A program made the position numbers and the translations under genes. A stretch of 64,000 nucleotides of DNA from contig NZ_CP022222.1 in assembly GCF_009930815.1 (NCBI RefSeq), forward strand, positions 2,770,501 to 2,834,500, read 5' to 3'. The notes under the pieces were generated by a model. The model did no database searches. It saw only the letters and a list, made by a program, of their open reading frames with translations, and was not told the DNA's origin. Shown in pieces: positions 24,701-34,144 of the stretch (positions are counted from its first letter, which is position 1; the number at the start of each line of letters is the position of its first letter). This DNA comes from Bradyrhizobium sp. CCBAU 051011. Its GTDB lineage: Bacteria; Pseudomonadota; Alphaproteobacteria; Rhizobiales; Xanthobacteraceae.

Positions 24701-25069
24701 TTGGCGAATTGATCGTACGGTTAGAGTATCCAGAAACTTCGGGAAGGCTGCAAGATGCTGATGAATGCGACAGGTGCCACCCTGGTGTGTCTCGGACCGA
24801 GTAGTGGCTTCGAGGTCCGACCGATTCTCCGGCGCAAGCCGGCGCCCGGCGAGATCGAAGTCGCCGTCGCTGCGGCATCGGTCAATCCCATCGATGTGCG
24901 GCGCGCGCAAGGCTATGGCCGGCGATTGCTGTCGCTTGTCGGGGCAGGCCGTTTTCCGATGGTGCTCGGCAATGATTTTGCCGGCACGGTGACGGCGCTC
25001 GGCGACAATGTCGACGCGTTCAAGATCGGCGACCCAGTTTACGGCGCGAAGCCACCATCGGCCGAGGGA
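24701..25069. repeat. Direct repeat, left copy (~366 bp), flanking the catabolic block
   Basis: From TTGGCGAATTGATCGTACGG to CATCGGCCGAGGG this stretch matches 37733-38098 with few substitutions and a 3-base indel. It covers the upstream region and first ~105 codons of the oxidoreductase gene. The right copy is truncated, so the left is probably original. Confidence 0.85.
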
Positions 25070-25780
25070 ACCCACGCGAGCTACGTGCTGGTCAAGGCCG
25101 CGCATGCACTGCCGGCTCGCGCGGGACAGGACCTTCAGGCGCTCGCGGCACTTCCGTACAGCTTCGTAACCATGTGGCTTGCGGTGCGGGGCGCTGGGCT
25201 GACTCGGCAGAATGCCGCCGAAAAACGAGTTCTCGTCCATGGCGCCGCCGGTAGCCTCGGGACCTTGGCCCTCCAGATGTTGTCCGCATGGGGGGCCAGC
25301 GTGACGGCGATCGCGCGGCCGTCCGACTTCGTCGCCTGCCGGGAGGCTGGCGCGCTGGAAGTGGTGGACAGCAGCAGCAAGCCGTTCGCGATGCTGTCAA
25401 GGATGTTCGACGCCACGCTCAACTTCGCAACCTGGGACGATGATCTGGCGCTTATCGATGCTCTGCGCGACGGCGCGCTCGGCCATGCCACCTCTGTGCA
25501 TCCGCTTCTCGCAAATTTCGACGAGCTCGGCTGGGTGCGCGGTGTTCTCAAGACGCTCTCGGACAAGCGCCGCCATCGCGCCGCCCTGCCGAAGAATGGA
25601 CGCTATGTATGGACTGTCTTCAAGCCCGAGACACCCGCCCTGCAAGAGTTGCGCGAACTCGTCGAGCAGCGGCGCGTTGGACTGCCCATCGCCGTGCGGG
25701 AACCTCTGGTCGGAGCAGCTCAAGCCTTAGAGCACGTGAAGAAGGGGCGGCGGGGACGCGCACTGATCCTGCCGAGCTGA
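24755..25780 (+). CDS. MDR-superfamily NAD(P)-dependent oxidoreductase (quinone-oxidoreductase-like)
   Basis: A 341-residue medium-chain dehydrogenase/reductase. The GroES-like N-terminal domain has EVAVAAASVNPIDVRRAQGY and VLGNDFAGTVTALGDNVDAF. The nucleotide-binding fold has VLVHGAAGSLGTLALQMLSA. The C-terminus EHVKKGRRGRALILPS is typical. No zinc-binding cysteine cluster is seen, so it is likely a zinc-free reductase of the quinone oxidoreductase type. The start is ATG at 24755; an in-frame ATG at 24761 is also possible. A truncated copy of its 5' part lies at 37786-38100. It stands alone, and the substrate is unknown. Confidence 0.88.
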   Translation: MLMNATGATLVCLGPSSGFEVRPILRRKPAPGEIEVAVAAASVNPIDVRRAQGYGRRLLSLVGAGRFPMVLGNDFAGTVTALGDNVDAFKIGDPVYGAKPPSAEGTHASYVLVKAAHALPARAGQDLQALAALPYSFVTMWLAVRGAGLTRQNAAEKRVLVHGAAGSLGTLALQMLSAWGASVTAIARPSDFVACREAGALEVVDSSSKPFAMLSRMFDATLNFATWDDDLALIDALRDGALGHATSVHPLLANFDELGWVRGVLKTLSDKRRHRAALPKNGRYVWTVFKPETPALQELRELVEQRRVGLPIAVREPLVGAAQALEHVKKGRRGRALILPS

Positions 25781-27199
25781 CTCAGGGGCGAGGGCCTTCA
25801 CCTGGAATCGATCCACATCCCAAACTCATAAAGACAGCAGGACGTGTCGCAGCGACGCCGGCAAGCATAGCAGCTCGCGGCCTATAGATCGTGCCCAAGT
25901 CTCACCGCATGGCACCGGTAACAGTTGCGACAGGGCCGCGCGGTTCCTCGCGAGGTGCGGTCTCATGATCATGATGCGAGACGATCAGCCCAACCCAGAT
26001 TTGCTTGTGCAGCTTCTGCGGCAGGACGCAATGCAGGAGCGGTGGCATTCTGAACGCAGGAACTTCCTCAGCGTGGTCAATGGGTGAACGGACGAGGAAA
26101 ATTCAAAAGGCGCCGTTGATTTTATTAGCGATTTCACCGGACCATTCGGAGGTTCGATCCCTCCCGCCTCAGCCAATTGATATTGCTCGTCTAGTCGCCT
26201 TTTTGGTTGCTTCATCCTGAATGGCGCGAGTCGTCCGCTGCCCGCTGACGCTGCAAGTGACGCAGTCATCGGTGTATCGATGGGAGACGCCGGTCTCCAG
26301 TCTCAGGCGCTCATAAACTACCTCATGCGAAAGACTGGTTGAGACACCGTAGGTTCGGTTGGTGTGGGGGCCAGGACATCCCCGCGTGACGGTCACGCGA
26401 GGCTCGGACTGAGCGCGCGATAACGGATGTTGTCGACCGGAGACGGTTTACACCATCCTCGCCGACGATATCGTGAGCTAAGCTGCTGTCGGCCGGTGCA
26501 CCACAATTCGTGGCGCCGGCAGGCAAACGATTTCGCGTTCCGATCTTCGCCTGGGGGCACTGCGCATCGCGGCGTACCACACCGATGTGCGCGATTGGCC
26601 TACGAACAAAAGGCGGGCGCTCTGTGTTTTTTATCGAGGTGGTGGTGTCTGCGAGCGTCAGGCTCGTCGTTGCTCAAACAGCCGAGGCAATCTCCGCCCA
26701 GAGCTCAATTCGCGTAATGAGCTGTTATGGAAGCTCTCCTTGGCAATAACGGACACCCATTGGCGCCACCGATTGATTGGCTGCTCGCTACGAGACGGGG
26801 CTCGGCAAATTACACAAATGGAGTCAGTCCGCGAACTGATAAGCAAAAAGGCGAAACCTTATCAATCGTGAGGTTGAAGCCCGTTAACCGACATGGAGGC
26901 AGGCACTGCCGGGGCGATGTCGAGAGCTACTCCTTACTCTTCGCGCAGGCGGGTTTCATCGCTCGCCGGTCCGTCCGTACTTTCGGTCGTCTTCGTCAAT
27001 TTCGCCGGCTCTGGATCTGTCTTGATCTCAACCGCACTGCTTGTGAACGGGTTACCGGGCTGAGCAACGAGGTCGGTGGTAACGAGATTGGTCAGTCGCA
27101 ATTCTGTCCAGCATAGCCAGCAGGCCGAGCAATGCGACGCAAAGGGCGGCGGGTCTGAGCACCCTCCAACCTCGGATTGCCGCGCGACGGCCGCCGTGC
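25781..27199. other. Gene-poor 1.4-kb region with a tRNA 3'-end fragment
   Basis: No open frame here looks like a conserved protein. A tRNA 3' fragment lies at 26146-26175. Near 26940-27200 the minus strand gives an acidic Pro/Thr-rich peptide (TDPEPAKLTKTTESTDGPAS) and, in another frame, a hydrophobic helix (LRPAALCVALLGLLAMLDRI), possibly remains of a frameshifted small membrane protein. The region looks like decayed DNA beside a former insertion point. Confidence 0.5.
26146..26175 (+). other. tRNA 3'-end fragment, probable attachment-site scar
   Basis: A perfect T-arm (stem GGAGG, loop TTCGATC, stem CCTCC) is followed by seven bases CGCCTCA, a discriminator G and CCA. This is exactly the layout of the last ~28 bases of a tRNA gene. 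The upstream sequence does not form the rest of a tRNA. Integrative elements often leave such 3' fragments. The parent tRNA is not identified; the acceptor resembles a Gln-type tRNA. Confidence 0.6.
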
Positions 27200-27982
27200 T
27201 CACTGAACTCTTGTGAGATCCGCTACGCTCTTTTCGATCTTCTTGGCCAGATCCAAAAGCGGAGGGACGTAAGATGCTATGGCCTTCGTCTTCGGCATTG
27301 CCGAAATGAAGTAACTCACTCCGAGGGTGGCAAGAACCTTGCGCCCGTGGCGTATGGGAACACTGAAGGTGTTCGCTGACTTCGGCTGGACATCAGGCGA
27401 TCGTTCCGCGAAGCCGTTGCGCCGCACGCGCGCAATGATTTCGCGAACCTCCTCCGGGTCGCGTGCGGCCCGATCCTCGGGATGAGCCGAGCGAGCGAGG
27501 ACACCAAGAATGTAATTGCGCTCGGCTGCGGGACAGAACGCGATATAGGAGCGGCCCATCGCACGCGTCAGAAGCGGCAGCCTCATGTTAACGGTCGCGT
27601 GAAATGGTGACATCGGACTTTCCCGCGTTGTCGAGAATCGCACAACCATGGCGTCCCGATCGAACACGGCAATGCCAATCGGAAGCTTGTGCCGGCGGGT
27701 GAATTCGATGGCCCAAGAACGGGCCGCCTCAACCACAAGCGGATCACCATGGAAGCCTGAGCTTAGCCCGCGAACCCCTGAGGTCACCTGGTATCCGCCC
27801 TGCCGTGGATCGTTCGCCACGTAGCCGAGGAGCCGAAGAGTCTCCAGCAGGCGCACTATAGTCGACTTCGGAAGCGCGGTTGCCTTGTGCAGATGTTGAA
27901 CACTGTTGATGCGCTGGCGGTTCAACTCTTCCAAAAGCGCGAAGGCGCGTCGAACCGCCTCGACGGGGGATCCGGAAGTCAT
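27200..27982 (-). CDS. IclR-family transcriptional regulator of the catabolic cluster
   Basis: A 260-residue protein. The start is ATG at 27982, with GAGGAGG five bases upstream; an ATG at 28000 lacks a ribosome site. The winged helix-turn-helix is AVRRAFALLEELNRQRINSV, then LHKATALPKSTIVRLLETLR. The effector domain contains the usual pattern LPLLTRAMGRSYIAFCPAAE and GVSYFISAM. IclR proteins of this type (MhpR/PcaR-like) control aromatic catabolism in response to a pathway acid. It is divergent from the dioxygenase gene (start 28265), and the ~280-base gap should contain the shared promoters. Confidence 0.9.
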   Translation of the reverse strand: MTSGSPVEAVRRAFALLEELNRQRINSVQHLHKATALPKSTIVRLLETLRLLGYVANDPRQGGYQVTSGVRGLSSGFHGDPLVVEAARSWAIEFTRRHKLPIGIAVFDRDAMVVRFSTTRESPMSPFHATVNMRLPLLTRAMGRSYIAFCPAAERNYILGVLARSAHPEDRAARDPEEVREIIARVRRNGFAERSPDVQPKSANTFSVPIRHGRKVLATLGVSYFISAMPKTKAIASYVPPLLDLAKKIEKSVADLTRVQ

Positions 27983-28264
27983 GAGGTCCTCCTCAATCAT
28001 GCTGTTTGGCCCTTAAGCCGCGCGTCTCCCTCGTTCCATACAGCGGAACGATGCGTCAAGCCACTGGCTGCCGGTCTGCTTTTGGGGATCAATGGCCGCA
28101 GATCACCTCGGCACGTCGCTTTCCAGGCTGGACCGGTTCACCAACAGGGCAAGTCGCGCCGACGATCCAACCAGAACTTACTGTTGTCGCTTCCGGCCGC
28201 TGGCTCTGGCCGGGGTGGCATCAGTCCAAAGCCACATCAAACAATATGGTCAGGAGGAGTTGCA

Positions 28265-29095
28265 GTGACGATTTCAGCGATCCATCGAGTGTCCCTTGCA
28301 ACCCACGATCTGGCGGAGGCACAGAAATTTTTTGAATCCCATATCGGGCTAGGCCGACCCGTTAAGGTCGCCGATCAGACGATCGCTTTCGGCAGCGGCA
28401 GTCGGGGCCTGCGAATCAGAAAGCCGCCGAGGCTGCTCAATCGAACTGCGTCGGAATTGCACGGATCGGCAGGCACTCGCCATGTCGCTTTCGACACCGA
28501 CGACTTGAATGGAATCGCGAGCCGACTGGACAGGGCGGCGATACCTTACGTGCATGCCCTGCCTGGCGACTTTGACGCATCCGCCATTTACACGATCGAT
28601 CCGGCGATGAATGTCGTGGCCTTCTGTCAGAGATCGACGGGTGGGCCGACAGACCAAGCCATTCAGTCTTTGGTGCACGACTGGGGCTGGGGGATCCATC
28701 ATGTCAATCTAGAGGCCTGCGACGTGCGAGAAGCCGCCGCATTCTATGTCGAAATCGCCGGTATGACCGAAGGCCGCTGGCAAGCTCCGGCCGCTGCTGG
28801 TGACGTCGTCGTCGATCCGTCGATGGTTTCACTTTTGTCCCTTGGCGACTTCAACCGCGGCATACACATCGTTCGCGCCGACCCACACTTCCCCACTCGG
28901 TACAGCCTTGAGCACAACCCGACAGTCGGCGGACACCCGGCATTCTCGGTGCGCGATGTGCATGCCGTAAAGGCCCGCCTGGAACGGGACGGCGTGCTCA
29001 TATCTGACGCCAAAGTGTATGCGATGGACAGGATGTATCAGATCTATCTCCAGGATCCCTCTGCGAACATGCTCGAGGTGAACCAGTTCATCTGA
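28265..29095 (+). CDS. Extradiol-type ring-cleavage dioxygenase / VOC-family protein
   Basis: A 276-residue protein. GTG at 28265 is taken as start because AGGAGGAG lies five bases upstream; the frame stays open further upstream without support. There are two vicinal-oxygen-chelate modules: residues ~4-120 (IHRVSLATHDLAEAQKFFES) and ~140-275. The second carries the expected metal triad: His in WGIHHVNLEA, His in GGHPAFSVRD, Glu in ANMLEVNQ. This matches type I extradiol dioxygenases (2,3-dihydroxybiphenyl or catechol 2,3-dioxygenase-like). It is the first gene of the rightward cluster and would open the ring of a catecholic intermediate. The substrate is not known. Confidence 0.85.
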   Translation: MTISAIHRVSLATHDLAEAQKFFESHIGLGRPVKVADQTIAFGSGSRGLRIRKPPRLLNRTASELHGSAGTRHVAFDTDDLNGIASRLDRAAIPYVHALPGDFDASAIYTIDPAMNVVAFCQRSTGGPTDQAIQSLVHDWGWGIHHVNLEACDVREAAAFYVEIAGMTEGRWQAPAAAGDVVVDPSMVSLLSLGDFNRGIHIVRADPHFPTRYSLEHNPTVGGHPAFSVRDVHAVKARLERDGVLISDAKVYAMDRMYQIYLQDPSANMLEVNQFI

Positions 29096-29131
29096 AGCAG
29101 GCAGTCATAACAACGCATTGGGAGGAAAGAA

Positions 29132-30184
29132 ATGAAAAGCCAGTCATTCAGATTCAGTTTGTGCACCGCGTCAGCCATCGCAATTGCCGCTATCTCAGGC
29201 CAGGCTGCGGCACAAACGCCGCGCGCCAACGGCGAAACGGTCGGCATCCAGAACTACGCCAGCACGACCGGCAACATGCATGCGATCATAGCCAAGGAAA
29301 AAGGCTTCTGCGAGAAGTACAATTTCAAGTGCGAGATCAAGATCCTCAATTCGACTTCGCTCGGCCTGCAGGCGCTGGTCGGCAAGACCATCGACTTCAC
29401 GCACGGCGCTGCGGATCTCGTCGGCGCGGCGGTGACCGCGGGCGCTGAGGTTGTCATTGTCGGCACCGTCCTGCCGGCGAACGTGCTGTCGATCAGCGTC
29501 CGCAATGACGTGCCGATGCCCAGCCGCGACAAGGGCTATCCGGCGATCATGAACGACTTCAAGGGCAAGCGAATCGGTGTCGCCGCGCGCGGAAGCTCGA
29601 ACGAGAAGTATTTCAACGCCATGCTCAAGGAGGCCGGCTTGAAGCCGGACGACGTGACATATGTTGCGGTGGGCGCACCGAACACGGCCTACACCGCGCT
29701 TGCGATAGGCAAGCAGATCGATGCGACGATCATGTACCAGCCGCTGACTCAGATCTGTCAATTCACTAAGACCTGCGAGACAGTGATCGACATGACAATC
29801 GGCGAAGGTCCGAAGTCGCTGGAAGCAACGATCGGCGCCAACATCATCGTCGCTGCGCGCAAGGAGATGGTGGAGAGCAACCCGAAGCTGATGGAAGCGT
29901 TCTACGCGGCGATGACGGACGCAGCCGCCTGGTTCAACGATCCAAAGAATTTCGACGAGCTCGTCAAGATCTACACGCCGATCATCTCCTTCGGCGACAT
30001 GGCGGGTGCCGAAGAAATTCGAAGGAACTGGATAAAGAGCGTGATCCCCGCCTACAGCAAGGACCTGAAAGTCAAGGTCTCGGCGCTGCAGGAGATCATG
30101 GACTTCAGCCTCGAGAACAAGATCATCGACGTGAAGGTCGAGGCCAAGCGGGTGCTCTGGGACAAGGCGCCACAGACGCCTTGA
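29132..30184 (+). CDS. ABC transporter substrate-binding protein, NMT1/SsuA type
   Basis: A 350-residue periplasmic protein with a signal peptide (residues ~1-27, ending GQAAAQ). The fold of aliphatic sulfonate/nitrate/taurine-type binding proteins is indicated by IQNYASTTGNMHAIIAKEKG, DFTHGAADLVGAAVTAGAEV, KGKRIGVAARGSSNEKYFNA and AYTALAIGKQIDATIMYQPL. It has four cysteines, two near residue 60. GGGAGGAAAGAA precedes the ATG. With the next two genes it forms a complete importer. In this family, members inside aromatic clusters often bind aromatic acids, which is inferred here from context. Confidence 0.9.
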   Translation: MKSQSFRFSLCTASAIAIAAISGQAAAQTPRANGETVGIQNYASTTGNMHAIIAKEKGFCEKYNFKCEIKILNSTSLGLQALVGKTIDFTHGAADLVGAAVTAGAEVVIVGTVLPANVLSISVRNDVPMPSRDKGYPAIMNDFKGKRIGVAARGSSNEKYFNAMLKEAGLKPDDVTYVAVGAPNTAYTALAIGKQIDATIMYQPLTQICQFTKTCETVIDMTIGEGPKSLEATIGANIIVAARKEMVESNPKLMEAFYAAMTDAAAWFNDPKNFDELVKIYTPIISFGDMAGAEEIRRNWIKSVIPAYSKDLKVKVSALQEIMDFSLENKIIDVKVEAKRVLWDKAPQTP

Positions 30185-30198
30185 AGCAAGGTCAAACC

Positions 30199-31029
30199 AT
30201 GAATATGGCCATGAACACAACGCAGATAAAAACAAGCGCCGGTGCCGCAGCAAAGCCAGCGCCGGGCTCGATCATCTTCGACAAGGTGTCGGTGGCGTTC
30301 GAAGCCGCCAAGCTGACGGCGGTGTCGGAATTCTCGCTGAACATCGCTCCCGGCGAATTCGTCTCGATCGTCGGCCCCTCGGGCTGCGGCAAGACCACGC
30401 TGTTAAACTTCGCCGCCGGCCTTTTGCCGTCGGGCGCGGGGCGCGGCACGCTGCGCGTGAACGGCAAGCCGCCGGTCAGGGGCAGTCACGATGTCGCCTA
30501 CATGTTGGCGCGCGACGCGCTGGCGCCATGGCGCACGGCGCTCGGCAACGCCGAACTCGGCACCGAGGTGCGCGGCGTGCCGGCCGAGAAGCGTCGCGCC
30601 CGAGCGCTCGACCTGCTGAAAAAGGTCGGCCTGAAAGGTTTCGAGAACGCCTATCCGAAGGCGCTGTCGCAGGGCATGCGTCAGCGCGTGGCGCTCGCGC
30701 GCACCTTCTCGCTGGACTCGCCGATCCTGTTGATGGACGAGCCGTTCGGCGCGCTCGATGCGCAGACGAAACTTCAGCTGGAAGACGTGCTGCTGTCGCT
30801 ATGGCAGCGCGAGCGGCGAACCGTGCTGTTCATCACCCACGACCTGTCAGAAGCCGTGTCGATGTCGGACCGCGTCATCGTCATGAGCTCGCGGCCGGGG
30901 CGCATCATTGCCGACGTTCCGATCACGCTCGGCCGGCCGCGCTCGGTGCGCGCGCTGCAGAAGGAGGCACACTATCACGAGCTTTACGCCCAGGTGTGGA
31001 GCAAACTCGAAGAGGGATTGAGCCAATGA
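30199..31029 (+). CDS. ABC transporter ATP-binding protein
   Basis: A 276-residue nitrate/sulfonate/taurine-class ATPase. It has Walker A GPSGCGKTT, signature LSQGMRQRVALAR, Walker B ILLMDEPFGALD and switch His LFITHD. One oddity is the Q-loop: where the family has VFQ it reads YMLARDALAPW, so the glutamine seems replaced. The start is ATG at 30199, 14 bases after the binding-protein stop. Its TGA overlaps the permease ATG (ATGA at 31026). It powers import with the neighbouring permease. Confidence 0.92.
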   Translation: MNMAMNTTQIKTSAGAAAKPAPGSIIFDKVSVAFEAAKLTAVSEFSLNIAPGEFVSIVGPSGCGKTTLLNFAAGLLPSGAGRGTLRVNGKPPVRGSHDVAYMLARDALAPWRTALGNAELGTEVRGVPAEKRRARALDLLKKVGLKGFENAYPKALSQGMRQRVALARTFSLDSPILLMDEPFGALDAQTKLQLEDVLLSLWQRERRTVLFITHDLSEAVSMSDRVIVMSSRPGRIIADVPITLGRPRSVRALQKEAHYHELYAQVWSKLEEGLSQ

Positions 31030-31796
31030 CCGACGAACGCGTGTGGGGATCTGGAAAGATCTGGGCGGCACGGCTGGTTTTTCTTGCTGTGTTCTTCGTC
31101 TTCTGGGAGTGGGCGGCCACCTCAAAACTGATCGACCCGATCCTGATCGGCAAGCCGACCGGCATCGTGCAGTATCTTTGGCATGGGGTGTTCGTCACCC
31201 AGAGTCTGTTGAACGACTTCTACTGGTCGATGGGCGGCACCATGATCGCCTTCGTGCTCGGCAGTGTCGCAGGCGTGCTGGTCGGCATGCTGTTCGTCAC
31301 CAGCCCAACGACAGAAGCGGTGTTCAACCCGATCTTCACGGCGCTGAACGCGATGCCGCGCATCGCGCTGGCCCCGCTGTTCATCATCTGGTTCGGTCTG
31401 GGCCTCGGCTCGAAGGTCGCTGTCGGTTTCAGCCTCACCTTCTTCATCGTGCTGAGCAGTACCGTGGCCGGCGGGCGCGGCGTCAATCCCGATCACATCA
31501 CGCTCGCCCGCACGCTCGGCGCCAGCGAAAGCCAAATTTTCCGCAAGTTCGTGCTGCCGAGCGCCGTGCCGGTGATCTTCAACGGCCTACGGCTTGGCCT
31601 CGTCTTCGCCCTGCTCGGCGTGATCGGCGCGGAGATCTTCGCCTCCGAACACGGCCTCGGCCAGACGTTGTCGGTGCTCGCCGCAAGCTTCAAGACCAAT
31701 GGGGTGTTCGGCATCATCTTCCTTTTGTCGATGATCGGCGTCGGCATCAGCTCGGGGATGAGCTCGCTAGAGAACCGCCTGCTCAGGTGGCGATAA
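31026..31796 (+). CDS. ABC transporter permease
   Basis: A 256-residue integral membrane protein with about six helices (LVFLAVFFVFWEWAATSKLI near the start). The family coupling motif is TLGASESQIFRKFVLPSAVP. It belongs to the SsuC/TauC permease type. The start overlaps the ATPase stop by four bases, indicating translational coupling. A 270-base gap without a visible gene follows before the CoA-transferase gene, so the transporter genes may form their own transcript. Confidence 0.92.
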   Translation: MTDERVWGSGKIWAARLVFLAVFFVFWEWAATSKLIDPILIGKPTGIVQYLWHGVFVTQSLLNDFYWSMGGTMIAFVLGSVAGVLVGMLFVTSPTTEAVFNPIFTALNAMPRIALAPLFIIWFGLGLGSKVAVGFSLTFFIVLSSTVAGGRGVNPDHITLARTLGASESQIFRKFVLPSAVPVIFNGLRLGLVFALLGVIGAEIFASEHGLGQTLSVLAASFKTNGVFGIIFLLSMIGVGISSGMSSLENRLLRWR

Positions 31797-32069
31797 GAAG
31801 ATGATGGTCATGTCACCGCGAACTCGACTCCAAACAGCAAGGCCGGTGCCAGTTACGGCGGGCTTTGGCCTCGCTGAGTCTGCAGGCGACGAGTTCCGCC
31901 GGCGCGTACGTAATGAAGCCGAGGCCGGTGAGTGCCGAGTGCCCCCTATGACGACAAGCCGAAGGTCCAACTCTGCGCCGACAAGAAGCGCAAGCGTGTC
32001 CGGATTTGCGGTTGAAGGGGAGCACGAGGAGGCGCGCGCCTCAATCTATATCCTGTGTTGGAGGGAGAC

Positions 32070-33266
32070 ATGAAGCCGCTAGAGGGCACCCACGTGCTTG
32101 ATTTCACACAGGTCCTCGCAGGTCCTCTGTGCACCCAGTATCTTGGAGATCTCGGCGCCGAGATCATAAAAGTCGAGCCCGTCGGCAAGGGCGACGACAC
32201 AAGACAGTGGCCGCCTTTCCGGGAGGGGTTCGGAGCGGTTTTCCTGAACGTGAACCGGAACAAGCGGAGTCTAGCCCTTGATCTGAAAAATCCCGAGAGC
32301 CGACCGATCGTCAGGTCGCTCGTGGAGAAAACTGACGTCGTGATCGAGAGCTTCGCCGGCGGCGTGACCGAACGGCTCGGAATCGACTACGAAACGCTTC
32401 GATCAATCAATCCGAAGATCATCTATTGCAGCGTTTCAGGCTACGGCCGATCCGGCCCAATGAAGGACGCGCGCGGATACGACCTGATCCTGCAGGCCTT
32501 CAGCGGCATTCTCAGCATGACCGGTCATCCCGGATCCGGGCCGACCCGAGTGCCGTTGTCGCCGATCGACCAAGGCACGGGCATGCATGCTCTATCCGGC
32601 ATCCTTGCCGCCCTGATCAACCGCAGCAAGACCGGGAAAGGCTGCTTCTTGGAGGTGTCGTTGTTCGAGACCGCCGTCGGCTTTCTCGGATTTAATCTGG
32701 AGAGTTACTGGGCACGGGGCCAATTGCCGGCGAAATCCGGGTCTGGTCACGAGTCGCTCTGCCCCTATCAGGTCTTCCAGGCGTCGGACGATCTCGTCCT
32801 CTTGGGGATCGCGAACAACAATCACTGGGAGCGCTTCTGCAAGCTCGTGGGACGCGAGGATCTTCTCGCGGACCCCCGCTTTGCGACCAATGCTGATCGC
32901 GTCGCTCATTTCGAAGTCACGATCGAAATCGTTCAGGACATCATGGCGACGCGCACGCGGTCCGAGTGGCTGGCGCTACTCCAGAACATCGGCGTTCCGT
33001 GCTCCCCGGTGAACACTGTCGCCGACGTCATGAACGAACCCCAGACCAAGGCGCGCGGCATCATCGTGGACTACGATCATCCGCAGCTGGGCTGTCACAA
33101 GGCCATCGCGCACCCGGTCCAGTTCGAGAACGTAACGCGCAAAGTCAGGCTGCCGCCGCCGCGGCTGGGACAGCATACTGCCGAAATCCTCCGCGAAGCA
33201 GGCCTGAGCGAGGCCGATATCGGCCGGCTCCGTGAAACCAGGACCATCGAGACAGCGGAAACGTAG
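32070..33266 (+). CDS. CaiB/BaiF (class III) CoA-transferase
   Basis: A 398-residue protein. The start is placed at the ATG at 32070 because GGAGGGAGAC precedes it. It has the N-terminal motif THVLDFTQVLAGPLCTQYLG and the catalytic aspartate region in DARGYDLILQAFSGILSMTG. The C-terminal half contains IGVPCSPVNTVADVMNEPQ, typical of the family. It would move CoA between a carboxylic acid and an acyl-CoA, activating or recycling the pathway acid. A second, separate CoA ligase is encoded downstream, so the two activate different acids or one acts on an intermediate. Confidence 0.92.
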   Translation: MKPLEGTHVLDFTQVLAGPLCTQYLGDLGAEIIKVEPVGKGDDTRQWPPFREGFGAVFLNVNRNKRSLALDLKNPESRPIVRSLVEKTDVVIESFAGGVTERLGIDYETLRSINPKIIYCSVSGYGRSGPMKDARGYDLILQAFSGILSMTGHPGSGPTRVPLSPIDQGTGMHALSGILAALINRSKTGKGCFLEVSLFETAVGFLGFNLESYWARGQLPAKSGSGHESLCPYQVFQASDDLVLLGIANNNHWERFCKLVGREDLLADPRFATNADRVAHFEVTIEIVQDIMATRTRSEWLALLQNIGVPCSPVNTVADVMNEPQTKARGIIVDYDHPQLGCHKAIAHPVQFENVTRKVRLPPPRLGQHTAEILREAGLSEADIGRLRETRTIETAET

Positions 33267-33366
33267 GAGATAACAGAGCAGCGGGAGTGCCTTTTCGGGC
33301 ATGGGCGCTGCCCGAGGAATTCGAGTAGCTCCGTGAGGAGAGCGCCGGAAAGCGAGAGGACAAATC

Positions 33367-34143
33367 ATGTCTATTGATCTTGAAGTCGACAAGGACGGCG
33401 TCGCCACCGTCACCATCAACCGCGCTGAGGTGCATAACGCCCTCGACGCCGAGCACTACGCGGCGATCTCGAAGGCGTGGCAGACCGTGCGCGACGATCC
33501 GCAGATCCGCTGCGCGATTCTCACCGGGGCCGGGGACAAGGCCTTCAGCGCCGGCGCCGACATCAAGAGCGTCCTGACGATGACACAGAACTGGTCCGAC
33601 GTCTGGTTGACGCAGAAGGATCAGTTGCTCAATCGCGGGCTGGAAGTTTGGAAACCGATCATCGCCGCGGTGAACGGCTTCTGCCTGGGCGGCGGCATGA
33701 CCATGCTGTTTGCGACCGACATGCGCGTCGCCTCGGAGCACGCGACGTTCAGCTTGTCGGAGGTCAAGCGGGGCATCATCGCGGGCAATGGCGGCACGCA
33801 ACGCACGCTGCAGCAGTTGCCCTGGTGCATCGGCATGGAGATGCTGCTGACCGGTGATCCGATCGACGCCAAAACCGCCGAACGCTGGGGCTTGATCAAC
33901 AAGGTCGTGCCGCACAGCGAACTCATGAAATCGGCGCGCGAATATGCAGCGCGCGTCGCCGCCAACGCGCCGCTCGCGGTGCAGGCCGCGAAGGAACTCG
34001 CGATCCGGTCGCGCGACACCGACATTAACACGGGACTGCGCATTGAACAGTTGATCGGTCGGCTGCTGCGCGAGACCGAGGATGCGAAGGAGGGCCCGAA
34101 GGCTTTTCGCGAAAAACGCAAACCCAATTTCATGGGGAACTGA
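33367..34143 (+). CDS. Enoyl-CoA hydratase/isomerase family protein
   Basis: A 258-residue crotonase-fold protein. Oxyanion-hole segments are KAFSAGADIKS and FCLGGGMTMLFATDMRVASE. The second catalytic glutamate is present in FSLSEVKRGIIAGNGGTQRT. At the position of the first (Glu144 of rat mitochondrial hydratase, in GGGCEL) the protein has Thr (GGGMTM). Such variants are known among crotonases with altered chemistry, so simple hydration is likely but not certain. GAGAGGACAAATC precedes the ATG. The next gene begins two bases after its stop. Confidence 0.9.
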   Translation: MSIDLEVDKDGVATVTINRAEVHNALDAEHYAAISKAWQTVRDDPQIRCAILTGAGDKAFSAGADIKSVLTMTQNWSDVWLTQKDQLLNRGLEVWKPIIAAVNGFCLGGGMTMLFATDMRVASEHATFSLSEVKRGIIAGNGGTQRTLQQLPWCIGMEMLLTGDPIDAKTAERWGLINKVVPHSELMKSAREYAARVAANAPLAVQAAKELAIRSRDTDINTGLRIEQLIGRLLRETEDAKEGPKAFREKRKPNFMGN

Positions 34144-34144
34144 A

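Noticed and set aside
24511..24804. Hydrophobic plus-strand frame before the oxidoreductase gene
   Set aside because: It overlaps the better supported oxidoreductase start, and its second half is a shadow of the direct repeat. The opposite strand is equally open, and no ribosome site is seen.
27887..28264. Upstream extension of the dioxygenase frame across the IclR promoter
   Set aside because: It would cover the divergent promoter and part of the IclR gene; GTG at 28265 has an excellent ribosome site and fits the family length.
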